A stretch of 64,000 bases of DNA from Bromus sterilis (GCA_950022295.1 OX465598.1:93162001-93226000); one strand, 5' to 3'. Positions 46,684 to 58,479 are shown, counted from the first letter of the stretch. Program-made: numbers and translations. Notes: generated by a model from the letters alone, not told the origin.

Positions 46684-47298
46684 ATGGCTCCCAAGCGGTG
46701 TGGTGGTGCTTCTTCCCGAGGTCGTGGCCGGCGTGGTCATGGTGGCCACACACCCCGCTCTTCTCGTGGTGGACGTCGTGGAGCTTAGGCGACGCCCTCT
46801 TCTTCTGCGGACGAGGGTGTTTGGCGCAATGATTTCCTTCTGCGTATTCTTAGTCGCACTGCTACTCGGATCCCTCTTCCATTCTCCTTTGCCTCCGTGA
46901 TTTCTGAGCTCAATATGAGGGGTATGTGGCTTCGGCTTCAGGGGTGGGCTCGATTTCCTGCTTGGGTTGAGCTTTCTGTTGATGGATTTGTCTTGATTTT
47001 TCTTGATGCTGGCTGGAGGTTGTTTTCACAGCAGCTAAACTTGCGTGATGGGGATGGTCTTTGCTATCATTTTGATGGTGAAGATACCCTCATCGTTCGT
47101 GCTTTTGACGCTGGTGGCAATCGTCTGGACCCATACTGGGAGGAAACAAGAAGTGACAGTTCCGATGGGTCGAGTTGTGGTTCGCCTGCTTCTCCTTTGA
47201 CTTCATCTTCTGCCGATTCCTCGGCTGGTGGTGCTTGCTCTTCTCGTTCTAAGGATGAGCTGGACATCAAGCCGTTCGTCAAGCGGGTTCGTCAGTAG
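46684..47298 (+). pseudogene. B3 DNA-binding domain gene, antisense inside gypsy H
   Basis: One plus-strand frame of 204 codons, interrupted by TAG at 46786-46788. The first 34 residues are basic and Arg/Gly-rich (MAPKRCGGASSRGRGRRG), like a nuclear-localisation or RNA-binding tail. After the stop, residues about 53-145 resemble a plant B3 domain: RIPLPFSFASVI, MWLRLQGW, AWVELSVDG, AGWRLFSQQLNLRDGDGL, CYHFDGEDTLIVRAFD. This is the expected order of Pro-Phe start, V/W-L-R strand, GW..F, GD and V.VFD motifs. A Ser-rich acidic tail ends DIKPFVKRVRQ. B3 proteins bind DNA in plant nuclei. It lies between the pol end (48540) and the lost 3' LTR, facing pol. Without readthrough only a short peptide, or a product from ATG 46915 lacking the first B3 strands, would form. 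The B3 call is from motif order only. Confidence 0.65.
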
Positions 47299-47482
47299 GC
47301 GAGGCACCTTGTAGAGCTGGAGGATGGCGACTTGTTTCTTCGCAGGCTCAGTTGCTACTTTGTCTGTGGTGATGCTCGTCAAGTTGTGGGACGAAAGTGC
47401 CAATTATCTCAGCATGAGTGCACATGTAGAAGTCATAATTCCCTAGGATAATTGTAACCCGTCTGGTGGTTGCTCGAGTCCT

Positions 47483-47720
47483 TTTGTAGTGATAACTGTC
47501 CTTGACTCCTTTGTAATGAGAAATTATCTTTGACTCCTTTGTAATGGAAACTGTCTTCGACTCCTTTGTAGTGGAAACTGTCTTCGACTCCTTTGTAATG
47601 GAAACTGTCATCGACTCCTTTGTAATGGAAACTGTCTTCGACTCCTTTGTAATGGAAACTGTCATCGACTCCTTTGTAATGGAAACTGTCTTCGACTCCT
47701 TTGTAATGGAAACTATCTTC
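47483..47720. repeat. 27-bp tandem repeat
   Basis: About eight to nine copies of a 27-bp unit containing GACTCCTTTGTAATGGAAAC. The units differ mainly by single changes (CTTCG/CATCG, AATGG/AGTGG). Because 27 is a multiple of 3, one frame reads METVFDSFV repeatedly; I do not regard that as a protein. Confidence 0.9.
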
Positions 47721-48034
47721 GGGTTCGCGGCAGCGCTCCCGATGGGAGTAGCCCCCGAGGCTACGTTTGATTTGTGGAATCAGGTGTAGGCTGTGAGCTT
47801 TTTTCTACCTAGGATGTCCCTTCTTGTGGATGTTTTTTGGTTTATTCCAGGTTTTGGTCGGGTGCGCATCAGCGCTCCCGATGGGAGTATCCCCCGAGTC
47901 TTTAGGTGATCGTTTGCGATTAGGTGAAGACTAAAGAACTTTGCATTTTTCGATGCGATTTTCTTGTAAAAAATAAAAATCTTTTGGTGCTTCAAGGAGA
48001 TCATGTGTTCTGGTTCCCGAGTGTTTGCAGGCAT

Positions 48035-48450
48035 GGGCTAGGATAACATCTCTCGGGGTGATTTTATGCTTGAGTCCCCGAGTGCTTTTTAAGTAAAGGT
48101 CCTGTGAGCGAGGATAGCGTCTCTCGGGGGGAGTTTATGCTCGAGCACCCGAGTGCTTTTAGGAAAGTGCCGCGTGGGCGAGGATAGTGTCTCTCGGGGG
48201 GAGTTTATGCTCGAGCCCCCGAGTGCTTATAAGAAAGTGTCGCGTGAGAGAGGATAGCGTCTCTCGGAGGGAGTTTATGCTCGAGCCCCCGAGTGCTTTT
48301 TAAGTAAAGGGTCGCGTAAGCGAGGATAGCGTCTCTCGGGGGGAGTTTATGCTCGAGCCCCCGAGTGATTTTGAAGTAAAGGGTCACGTAAGCGAGGATA
48401 GCGTCTCTCGGGGGGAGTTTATGCTCGAGCCCCCGAGTGCTTTTTAAGTG
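48035..48450. repeat. 70-bp tandem repeat
   Basis: Six copies of a unit of about 70 bp with the landmarks GCGAGGATAGCGTCTCTCGG, GAGTTTATGCTCGAG and CCCGAGTGCTTTT. Starts fall near 48040, 48108, 48178, 48251, 48321 and 48391. The first copy is the most diverged. It lies directly downstream of gypsy H's pol. Confidence 0.9.
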
Positions 48451-48539
48451 ATAATGTTTGGTCAACACCATTTTATTTCTTCGGGTATTTCATGGGTTGC
48501 TGATCGGTACTGCTCTGGTGCCGCTGTAATGTTTGGGGG

Positions 48540-51500
48540 CTATGGGTAGAACAAGCGTAGGTTCGCTACGTTCCATGGGTTTCCCACGTCTTCATTGGTC
48601 TTCATATTCTTCAATCTGTATGCGCCGCCTTTGATTACTTCCGAGATTATGAATGGCCCTTCCCATTGTGGGGCGAGTTTGTGCACTTTTTCTTGTATCA
48701 GTCGCAAAACGAGGTCCCCATTGCTGAAGGTTCTGGTCCGCAGGCGACTGCTTTGATATGTGCGCAGCTTGTCCTGGTATCCTTCAGATCTTGTTATGGC
48801 TGTGTCCCATGCTTCGTCTGTTGTGTCTTTGTCGTTCTGCAGTGCTTCTTCTGCTTCTTCCTCTTCGTACCCTGAGATCTGGGGAGCTCCAAATTTTAAG
48901 TCATGCGGCAGTACTGCTTCTGCCCCGTATACCAAGAAGAAAGGCGTATACTTGGTCGAGCTGTTTGGGGTGGTACGCAGGCTCCATAGTACCGCGAGAA
49001 GTTCTTCTACCCAGTTGCCTACAGCTTGTTCCAGTGGTGCAAGGAGTCGTTTCTTTATTCCTCCACATACTAGGCCGTTTGCTTTCTCCACTTGGCCATT
49101 GGATTGTGGGTGCGCGACTGATGCATAGTTGACTTTGATGCCCAGCTCCTGGCAGAAGTTTTGGAATTCTGCTGCTGTGAAGTTTGTACCGTTGTCTGTG
49201 ATGATGTTGTGTGGTACGACGAATCTGAAGATGATTGAATTGATGAAGTTAACTGCCGTGAGGGTTGTTGAGCTAGTGATTGATACTGCTTCGATCCATT
49301 TGGTGAACTTGTCAACTGCGACTAGTAGGTGTGTTCATCCTCCTTTTGAAGATTTCTTGAGTGGACCCACCATGTCAAGTCCCCATGTGGCGAATGGCCA
49401 TGACAGTGGTATAGTTTTGAGTTCTGATGCTGGGGCGTGAGGTCTACTGGCGAACTTTTGGCAGGTGATGCAACGTCGTACGATATCTTCTGCATTTCTC
49501 ATGGCGGTCGGCCAGTAAAAACGTGCTCGAAAAGCCTTGGCCACGAGTGTGCGACTACTCGCGTGATTCCCACAGGTGCCTTTGTGAATCTCGAGCAGTA
49601 AGGCTTTGCCGTCTTCTTCATCGATACACTTTTGGAGGACCTGAGAGATGTTGCGCTAGTAGAGCTATCTGTTTATTACTGTGAATGCTTTGGATCATCG
49701 ACTGATGCGTCGGGCTTCTGCAACGTCCTGTGGTAGGGTGCCTTCGATTAGGAATCGAAGGAATGGTTTTGCCCAGGTTGGGTCTTCGAGTGCGGCTGTC
49801 TCCGCGACTTCGGTTGTTTGGCTGCTTGTGTCGTCGGTTGTGCTCGCTGTCGCCACCTGCGCTGGTGCATTTGTGTCATCGGCCTCTGCGACTGCCTCGG
49901 GCACCGCTGGCTTTACTTTGATTGATCTCTGGCTGATGCTATCGAGGAAAACACCTGGTGGTATTTGTCCTCGAGTCAATCCGATGTTCGCAAGTTCGTC
50001 GGCTTCTGTGTTATTTGCTCTGGAGACGTAGTTGAGTTCGCAGCCGTCGAATCCTCCCTCTAGTATGTTGTAGAGCTTCTGGTAGGCCATCATGTTTTTT
50101 GCGACTGTGTTACAGTCTCTCATCACCTGCAGGACGACGAGGTTGGAGTCGCCGTAGATCGAGAGGCGAGTGACGCCGCAAGTTTTTTCCATGCGCATGC
50201 CGTGGAGTAGTGCCTCGTATTCTGCTTCGTTGTTGGAGGCATTGCTGAAGTTGATCTGGAGGACGTATTTGAGCTTCGTTCCTTTGGGGGAGACTAGTAC
50301 GACGCCTGCTCCGGCTCCTTGTTGTCTTTTGGACCTGTCAAAGAACATCGTCCATGAGTTGGATAGGTCTGGGGGGGGCTGGTGTTTGGACTTCTGTCCA
50401 CTCGACCAGGAAGTCTGGGAGTACTTGGGCTTTGATTTTTGTTTGGTTTTTGAACTGCAGATCTCGCGGGCTGAGCTCGATGTTCCACTCAGTGGCTCGG
50501 CCGGTCGCTCCGGGGTTGTTGAGGATGTCCGCGAGTGGTGCACTGCTCACGATTGTGATGGGGTGTTCGTCGAAGTAGTGCAATACTTTCCTTGAGGTCA
50601 TGATGATGGCGAGCAGGAGCTTCTGGTAGTGCGGGTACCGTTGCTGGGGCTTTGTGAGCAGCGTGCTTAAGTAGTAGATTGGTCATTGTATGCTCTGGAT
50701 TTTGCCTTCTTTTGCGCGCTCGACGACGAGCGTGTGCTGACTACGCTGCTGCACGCTGCTATGTAGAGGTACAGTTTCTCCCGTTCTTTGGGCACCGCCA
50801 GGATTGGTGGAGTCGAGAGGGTTTTATTTAGGTCTGCAAATGCGTTGCGGGCTTCCTCGGTCCACTCGAATTTTTCTCCTTTTCTTAGCAGCTGCTAGAA
50901 CGGTAGTGTCCTTTCTCCTAGCCTGCTGACGAAACGGCTCAATGCTGCGAGTCTTCCTGTGAGCTGCTGCACGCCTTTGATGTTGGTTGGCTTTTGCATC
51001 TTGGCGATTTCTTGGACCTTTTCGGGATTTGCTTCGATTCCTCGGGATGAGACCACGTACCCGAGTAGCTTTCCGGCTGGGACGCCGAACACGCATTTTT
51101 TTGGGTTGAGCTTGATTCTATACTTGTTGACGGCTGCGAATGTTTCACGAAGGTCGTCCAGTAGCGTGTTTGCGCGGTAGGTTTTGATGACAATGTCGTC
51201 TACGTAGACCTGGACGTTTCTGCCAATTTGGTCTCTCAAGCATGCTTGCATCATTCGTTGGTACGTGGCCCCGACATTTTTTATACCAAAGGGCATTGTT
51301 CGGTAGCAGAACACACCGTAGGGGGTAATGAATGAGGTGTGCTTTTCATCTTCTTCCTTCATCATGATCTGATTGTATCCTGAATATGCATCGAGGAAGG
51401 ATAGGACGTCGCATCCTGATGTGGAGTCGATTATCTGGTCGATTCTTGGCAGGGGGAAGTCGTCTTTTGGTCTGTGCTTGTTGACAGGTCCGTAGTCGAC

Positions 51501-52532
51501 GCACATCCTCAGTACGCCAGTGTCTTTTTTAGGGACCAGGACTGGGTTTGCAATCCAGCTTGCTTTCTTCGTCTCCCAGATGAACTGGGCGTCGAGTAGT
51601 CGGTTGATTTCTTCTCCGATTGCTCTGCGCTTAGGTTCTGAGAATCATCGTAGCGCCTGCTTTACTGGCTTGGTGTTTGGCTTGATGTGGAGCGTGTGTT
51701 CTGCAAATTCTCGCGGTATTCCGGGCATGTCGGCTGGGCACCAGGCGAAGATTTTCCACTCTTCGCGAAGGAAGGTTATGATGGCGGTTGCTTGTTCTTC
51801 TGGGAGGTGAGCGTATACGTGGACCGTCTTCTCTGGGTCTGTTGGGTGAAATTGGTGGGTGATTGTGTCGCTGTCGACGCTGAAATCGCAGCTGAATTCT
51901 TTGGACTCGCTTCGGCTCGCCAGTGGAAAGATGCTTTTATCCGTCACCATGGCTATTTCTTCGAGTTGTTGTTCGGCTCCGAACGTGTTGGAGACTTTGT
52001 GGAAGTCGAGATCGCACTGATCCGATTTGGTGAAGCTTCCATTGATTGTGATAACTCCTGCGGGTCCTGGCATCTTGAGTTTGAGATATGCGTAGTGCGG
52101 GACCGCCATGAATTGGGCAAACGCTGGTCGCCCGAGTATGGCGTGGTACTGCGACTACCAGTCGAGCACTTCAAACTCGAGGACTTGTCTTGCGAAGTTG
52201 CGCTTGTAGCCAAAGATGATATCGAGCTCGATTGTTCCGATGGAGGCGGCTGCTTCACCTGGAACTACGCCATGTATTGTGGTGCCTGACTTCTTCCAAA
52301 CTGGTCGTGGGATTAGCATCTTGTGTAGGGTGCTGGCGAAGATTATGTTTAGGATGCTGCCTCCGTCCATGAAGACTCCGTCCATGTCGGAACCTCCGAT
52401 CTGGGCTTCAAGGACCAGGGGTGCATGCCCCGGCCTTGGGACTACGGGCGGGTGGTCGCTCTGAGAGAAGGTGCTGTTGGTCTCGGCGCCACACAGTTGA
52501 TAGATTTCTGCTATCTTTAGGCCCTCGGCCGC
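48540..52532 (-). pseudogene. pol: Tat-like Ty3/gypsy H protease-RT-RNase H-integrase, broken
   Basis: Minus-strand pol, 5' end removed by element E. Protease: VFMDGGSILNII. RT: LRMCVDYGPVNK, LSFLDAYSGYNQI, PFGIKNVGATYQR and catalytic YVDD (VQVYVDDIVIKT). RNase H is followed by a second RNase H-like domain (NNEAEYEALLHG, GDSNLVVLQV, NTEADELANIG), characteristic of the Tat lineage; its first Asp motif reads FFDRSK. Integrase: CITCQKF zinc motif, WGLDMVGPL, IITDNGTNF, then VEELLAVLWSLRTTPN and WEGPFIIS; it ends NVANLRLFYP. Breaks: TAG 52155, TGA 51645, TAG 50895, frameshift near 50730, TGA near 50684, a second shift at the G8 run 50371-50378, TGA 49335. Gag and both LTRs are missing. Confidence 0.9.
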
Positions 52533-54134
52533 TATGGCTTCTCGCCCCTCGTTGGTTACCCAAAGTGGAAGGTTGAGATGTACACAACAGAAAATTTCCC
52601 TCGGTGAAGATACCAAGGTTTGTCTCCAGTAGGACTCCGACAACGACAGGAAGGTGACAACGGCGCCAGCAATTAGGCGATTGACGTGGACCTGCACACA
52701 CACAACAGATAACTTTGCTCCCAACGAGTTCAGAGAGGTTGTCAATCCCTCCGGCCTTGTTGTTTACAAAGGATCAAACGCATGGGATAATAATGATAGT
52801 GATAGCAACGGAAAGGTAAATAAAGCAGAAAATAAATAGTGGGTGTAAACAGTATTGGAAATATGGACCGGGATCCCATGATGTTCACTAGTGATGTCTC
52901 TCTCCTAAAAGACGATAAAATAGCCATGCGAGGTAAACAAATCACAATTGGGCAATTGACATGATTATGTGCGCAAACCAATGCTAACTATGCTATAAAC
53001 AAAGGAAGAGGCTCAAAAGCTTGGGCAGTACGCCAAGACAAGTAGACCGAAATCCATATGCTTCTACCTACTAATCATCCACCTGCATTAAAGAACTATT
53101 CTATAATTAAGTTGTGAATCCCACCAAAGTGTAAACTCAAAGCAACAGACAATTGCATTAATGAACTTTGCGTAAAGTAAACAATCCTTACACCCGCAAG
53201 TACAAGCACCGTTGTTTTCTCCCTTGTGGCAACATCACATCCCCTAGACTCATGTTTCTGTCACTTAAGCGAATCATCAGGGGGCATGAACCCACAATCA
53301 TGCATAACGCTCCCTCTTGGAGTAACTACCTACTACTTGGCCAAAGCAATAAACAACAACGGAGAACATGCAAAAATTACTCAAGAACATAAATATAAAA
53401 GGGGAGAATCAAATATATTACTCAAACACAATCTGAACATAGTCTCATAATCCATCGGATCCCAGCAAACTCAGCATAGCAACAGCAGAAAGATTACACA
53501 TGTGCCTCGATCATGTAGGGAAGCTCACGAGGTCTAAACCATGAAGAACAAAGAGGGGAGGAGAACATCACATAGCTACTGATCATAGACCCATGTTCCA
53601 AGGTGGACTACTCACGGTTCATCCGGGAAGCATCCATGGTGGTGTAGAAGCTCCCGGAGGTGGTTCCTCCCTCCGGTAGGGTGCCGGGAAGAGGGCTCTC
53701 GGTGCTCCCGATCTTGGAAGAGTGGCGGCGGCGGAACAGAGGAGAGATCACGAAATAGGGTTATGTCCCCGAGGGTTTCTCGTCACAGGGAATAAATAGG
53801 CGAAGGGGGCAGCCACCCCCCCTGGCGCAGCCTAGGGGGTGGTCGCGCCACGTGGCCGCCTGGGCCACCCCTGCCCCCCCCCCCCCTCGGCTCTTCCTGA
53901 AGCTTCCTGTACGCTGATTTTTCCTATATTTTTCCCGGAATTTTTCTGGCACTTTAAATAATGGGAAAACCTGAAATAGAAAAACAGCAAAAAACAGGAA
54001 CTGGCACTGGGGTGCATTGAGTTAATAGGTTAGTCCAAATATGATCAAAAGTTGAAGTGCATCAATATCATAGCAATATCACACAAAAGAAGAATGGAGC
54101 AAGCAGAAATTATAGATACGTTTTCGACGTATCA
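52533..54134 (-). repeat. 3' LTR of Athila-like element E
   Basis: About 1602 bp, plus view TATGGCTTCTCGCC (one base short of the TGATGGC terminus in element E's other LTR) to CGACGTATCA. A C-run lies at about 53874-53886. A primer-site-like segment lies at 52656-52674. It interrupts the gypsy H pol. Confidence 0.9.
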
Positions 54135-57062
54135 ACATCCCCAAGCTTAATTCCTTCTCGTCCTCGAGTAGGTAAATGATAACAAACATAATTTTTGTGG
54201 TGACATGCTACCAACCATATAAGAACTTTCAAGTAAGCAATCAAGGCATGTAATTCAATTCAAGTCATAACAGGCAAGAGTCTATATTAGCATTGAAACA
54301 AGCAACATAAGAACATAAATGTGCAAGAGCTCTCGCTGTGCGTGACTCGAATGTCTCCAAATGGTGTTTGCGTGCAAGAAAGGGGATAGGGATTACGAGA
54401 AAAAGTATTTTTTTTGTTGAGAACTCAATCTACAAAAGTTTCACACTTGGTCTTCTTTGGAATCTTATCTTGACTCATCCCCAGACCACTAGCCAGGTAC
54501 AAGTCAAAATGATCCACCCCCGTTCGATATTTTGAGCACTCATGCAATGGATGAGCGTAAGCAAGAAAGTTTACACTTAGGATGGAGAAGAGAGAAAAAT
54601 GTTGGGGGAGGAAGACAAAAAAGGTGTGAAAGGCTCACATCAATGAGGACAATCATAGGTGAGAGAAAGCCAAATGATAGATATGATATGAGGAGTAGGG
54701 ATTGCCATGCAACGGATGCACATATGAGCTAAGGTAAGCTCTCCAATGGAACTAGTGGGGGTGCATCCAACTTGCTTGCTCAAGAAGACCTAGAGCTCAT
54801 TTGAGGAGACTCGTCATTGGAATATAGTGGCCAAGTTCTATAGTGTGAAGGTCCCCACATAGCTATATGCATGAATGATAATCTCTATGGAGTACAAGAT
54901 ATAAGAGGGAGTACGAGTGTGGATCTCTCAAAAGGAATAGTAGTGTGCCCCCTTCTCTCTTTTTATTTCTTTTTCTCTTTTTTCTATTTTTTGTATTTTT
55001 TTTGGTGGCCTCAATGGCTCTTTCTATTTCTCTCATTTATCAGCTTTGGGATCTTTTGATTTTTTCCTCTTTGGGATCTTTTCCTCACTTTAGGGGCAAC
55101 ACTCTATATATTACGAGAAGTATAGAAGATCTTTCACACTTTACAAAAGTACTCAACATAAAGAAAATGAAACTATCATGAAGTATGCAAATGTATGCCT
55201 CTGGCAGTGTACCAGGATATGCAATGATACTAGCGCGTCATGTAGCAATGATTAGGGCAAGGCCCAACTATCATGCGGATCATCGATCAAGCAAAAGCAT
55301 GTATGACATGAAGATCAAGTCATGAGAAGATGGATGTTGCATGGTAATGTATCTCGGAAAGGCTATGGAAATGCCTTGATAGGTAGGTATGGTGGCTCTT
55401 TTGAGGAAGGATATAAGGAGGTTTATGATGACAGAGCGTATCATGCCAAGGATTTGGATGTACCGGCGAAGGTGGAAGCCAACTCTCGGAGTGATAAGAA
55501 AGCAATGCACGACACAGGAGAGGCTAGAAAAATAAGGGTAGGTGGAAGTGTCAACTTTCGAATACTCGCATTAATCCGAAGAACTCATGCACTTATTATC
55601 GGTAATTCTCAATCTAATAAGGAGGTTCACAAAGAGACAAGTACCCCGAGGATGAGTGTATGGGGGTTTGGTTATCCTTGCGCATCCTCGACTCATGGTA
55701 CGTGAGTGTACTCTAATATTCGATCCCTCCAAAGAGTAGTGATCCATCTAGTAGCTAAAGTTCTCAACTAGTTTTGTAAGGTTTGAAAATAAACACGGAT
55801 TGCCCAAAATACGACATCTATCACTAATAGACTAAAGCTCTTGACACCAAAAGTCCAAACATTACTCATAGCAATACCTCAAAACTATTGCAAATTACTA
55901 CTACAATCGAATAGCGACCTCAATTACGTACTTCAAGTCAAGACACAAAACTCAGTGCAACGGGCAAACGCTCTAAACAAGATAAAAATGAAAACTCAAG
56001 AGAGTTCCAGCAACAAACTAAACAAAAGATCGTAAAAAGATAAGCATGAAAACTAAGAGCTAAACATGACAGTAGCTATGAAAAAGATAAAGAACACACA
56101 CAGCAAAGATAAGCATGAAAAATCCTATGATGTGTTCTAGGTTGAAGTGGAGCGTGTTTCTCTCCCACACAAAGAAAGCTGGGTTCTAACTTGTTATGAA
56201 CAGCAAGCAAAGCTAAAGAAAACTAAAAAAGAAATAAATAGCAAGACGCTCCAAGAATAGCACATAACGCATGAAGTGATAAAAATATAGTGGAACGAAA
56301 GACGAACTGATAATTATTGATGGAGAAGGGGATGCATGGGGGAATCCCCAAGCTTAGACGCTTGAGTCTCCTTGATTATTTCTTGGGGATGCATGGGGAA
56401 TCACCAAGCTTGAGCGTTTGACACTCCTGAATCTTCTTTTATCATCTTCCCTTGCACACTTGAAAACTCCCTTCATACATAACTCATCATAATCTGATTA
56501 GGGAGGTTAGTACCCATAATAAAATATATTTTTCTCTACTGTAAATAAGGATATTCTTGAAGAGCTATTGTTTCTCAAGATTGCCAAAAAGTTTTTGCAA
56601 AGAATAAGCAAGCTTAAGGTTTGCAAAACGAAGAAAAGGCAAAACATGACAGAATCTATGAAAAACAGACCAGGAGGTAGTAAAGAATTTTTTAGGGATA
56701 CTTCTGCAACTCAATTCAAAAAACTCAGAACATACGAAAGTTCCGTGATTGTATAGATCACGCTGCGTAATAATTTCAGCTCAAAAAGATGAACTGGGGT
56801 TTTTCTATGATTTTTACCGTCACGAGGACATAATCTGTTTTCTGGATAGCATGTCACAACTTTCACTTCCCTTGTCATATGAGGCTACAAATGGCACAAA
56901 GCTTGAAAAGTAAAGATACAATGATGTTGATACAGTAGTAAAAATCATCAAGACCACTAAAAACAAAAGAAAAATAAAAAGGAAAACCTAAATTCGTTGT
57001 GGGCTGCCTCCAGAAAGCGCTTCTTTAAAGCCATTAGCTAGGCTTGATGCAAAAAGGAGGAA
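54135..57062 (-). mobile_element. Non-coding interior of element E
   Basis: Begins with the polypurine tract and is colinear with the interiors of C, B, D and G. It has no RT, RNase H or integrase. It contains the T-rich tract (54947-55005) and the fullest copy of the recurrent antisense ORF (55322-55705). Confidence 0.75.
55322..55705 (+). other. Recurrent antisense ORF in element E (longest copy)
   Basis: A 127-codon plus-strand ORF, antisense to element E, starting MRRWMLHGNVSRKGYGN and ending WGFGYPCASSTHGT. Its C-terminal part is found in the C region at 35502-35816 and its N-terminal part in C and D. No signal peptide, membrane segment or known domain is visible. The function is unknown and may be none. 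Confidence 0.35.
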
Positions 57063-57895
57063 TCAAAAGTCATCATCATAATCGGAGTTGTAAATCGCTT
57101 CAAATGGTTCCTCAACAAGTTCATCCTTGTTTCTTTTAGGAAAGGGGTATATACCTTTTGCCTTCCTGCGTAGGCGTATTTGTCCCTTACCTATATCGAT
57201 GAAGCCCTTTACGGCCCGGAGGAAATCCCTTCCAAGCACTATGTTGCCTTGGTTTGGCTTCATGACGAAGAAATCAATCATTGCAATCCCTTTAAGCAAT
57301 GTCACTGGTACATCTTTTATCCTTCCCTGAATCTTAGAAATATCCCCATTAGCATGTTCATGGTAGGATGAAAATTTGTCCATGTTAAATTTTAAAGAGT
57401 CATAAACAACTTTTGGCATAGTAGAAACCATGGAACCAATGTCACAAAAAGCAAGGAAGTCCTGATTAGAGATGCTAATTCTAACAAAGGGTTCCAGTCA
57501 CCATCTAACTCATCAACATCTTTCTTATTTGGCTTTGGTTTCTTTACTTCTCTCAAGTTTAGAGCATCCAATCTCTTTTCAATAGTAGCAAGTCTATCTA
57601 TAACAATATCAAAACTATGATCATAAACAAAGTAACTAGATAGACCATGTATAATTTCAAGAGCTCTAGCTTCATCACAATCTAAGAAATATCCTTCGGC
57701 TATAATATCAAGAGAGTGTTTGCACCATCTAAAAATACCATGGTAAAAATTTCTAAGCACAATTTTTATAGGTATCCAAGGCATAATTCTCCTATGTGCA
57801 TCAGAAATTCAGTCCCATGCCTTCTTCATATTTTCTCCATCCCTTTGATGGAAATCTAGGACCTCCGATTCCCTCAAGGCACCAAATCCTAACAT
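57063..57895 (-). pseudogene. gag-pro: Gag-protease remnant of element E
   Basis: From ATG at 57895 (MLGFGALRESEVLDF) the frame meets TGA at 57809-57811 (AWD-*-ISDAHRR, consistent with an Arg CGA). It continues through IKIVLRNFYHGIFRWCKHSLD and a helical segment (DRLATIEKRLDALNLREVKKP). A one-base deletion near 57490 shifts the frame. The other frame carries a retropepsin: active site CDIGSMVSTMPK, then IDFFVMKPNQGNIVLGRDFL, and an acidic end (YNSDYDDDF). No RT follows. It resembles the gag-like ORF of C in its first half and is again a gag-pro-only unit. Confidence 0.8.
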
Positions 57896-58047
57896 GCTTG
57901 GATAAACAGAAAGGATAACTAAAAGCAAGGTAACTATTTTTTTTTTTTTGATAAAGGACACTAAAGCAAAAACTGCAAGGTAAACTAATAAGACTAAAAA
58001 GCAAAGATAAAAGATAGTGTGCAACTCCCCTATCTTGAAGAGAGGAG

Positions 58048-58065
58048 TCCCCGGCAACGGCGCCA
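58048..58065 (-). promoter_or_regulatory. Primer-binding site of element E
   Basis: The minus strand reads TGGCGCCGTTGCCGGGGA, eleven bases from the LTR end at 58077 (spacer AAGCTAATTTT). Identical to the sites in elements B and F. Confidence 0.92.
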
Positions 58066-58076
58066 AAAATTAGCTT

Positions 58077-58479
58077 TGATGGCTTCTCGCCCCTCATTGG
58101 TTACCCAAAGTGGAAGGTTGAGATTTAGACAACAGAAAATTTCCCTCGGTGATGATACCAAGGTTTGTCTCCAGTAGGACTTCGACAACGACAGGAAGGT
58201 GACAACAGCGCCAGCAATTAGGCGGTTGACGTGGACCTGCACACACACAACAGATAACTCTGCTCCCAACGAGTTCAGAGAGGTTGTCAATCCCTCCGGC
58301 CTTGTTGTTTACAAAGGATCAAACGCACGGGATAATAATGATAGTGATAGCAACGGAAAGGTAAATAAAGCAGAAAATAAATAGTGGGTGTAATCAGTAT
58401 TGGAAATATGGACCGAGATCCCATGATGTTCACTAGTGATATCTCTCTCCCAAAAGACGATAAAATAGCCATGCGAGGT
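58077..58479 (-). repeat. 5' LTR of element E, interrupted by element F
   Basis: Starts TGATGGCTTCTCGCC (plus view) and matches E's 3' LTR for 403 bp to CATGCGAGGT. There element F's LTR begins. The flank GAGGT (58475-58479) is the expected left target duplication of F; the rest of this LTR should lie beyond the window. Confidence 0.88.

Larger units (their letters stand above)
47299..48539. other. Non-coding spacer of gypsy H with two tandem arrays
   Basis: Between the B3 gene and the end of pol there is no protein homology. The segment holds a 27-bp tandem array (about 47483-47720), two hairpin-like CTCCCGATGGGAG motifs and a 70-bp tandem array (about 48035-48450). It is the 3' untranslated region of gypsy H's pol and the 3' flank of the B3 gene. 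Confidence 0.6.

Noticed and set aside
47483..47789. ORF with repeated METVFDSFV
   Set aside because: It arises because the 27-bp tandem repeat length is a multiple of three; the region is non-coding 3' DNA of gypsy H.
47483..48450. Possible CRISPR-like array
   Set aside because: The repeats are head-to-tail with no unique spacers, and the DNA is from a plant.
49129..51180. Plus-strand ORFs across gypsy H
   Set aside because: They are antisense to recognisable minus-strand RT, RNase H and integrase motifs.
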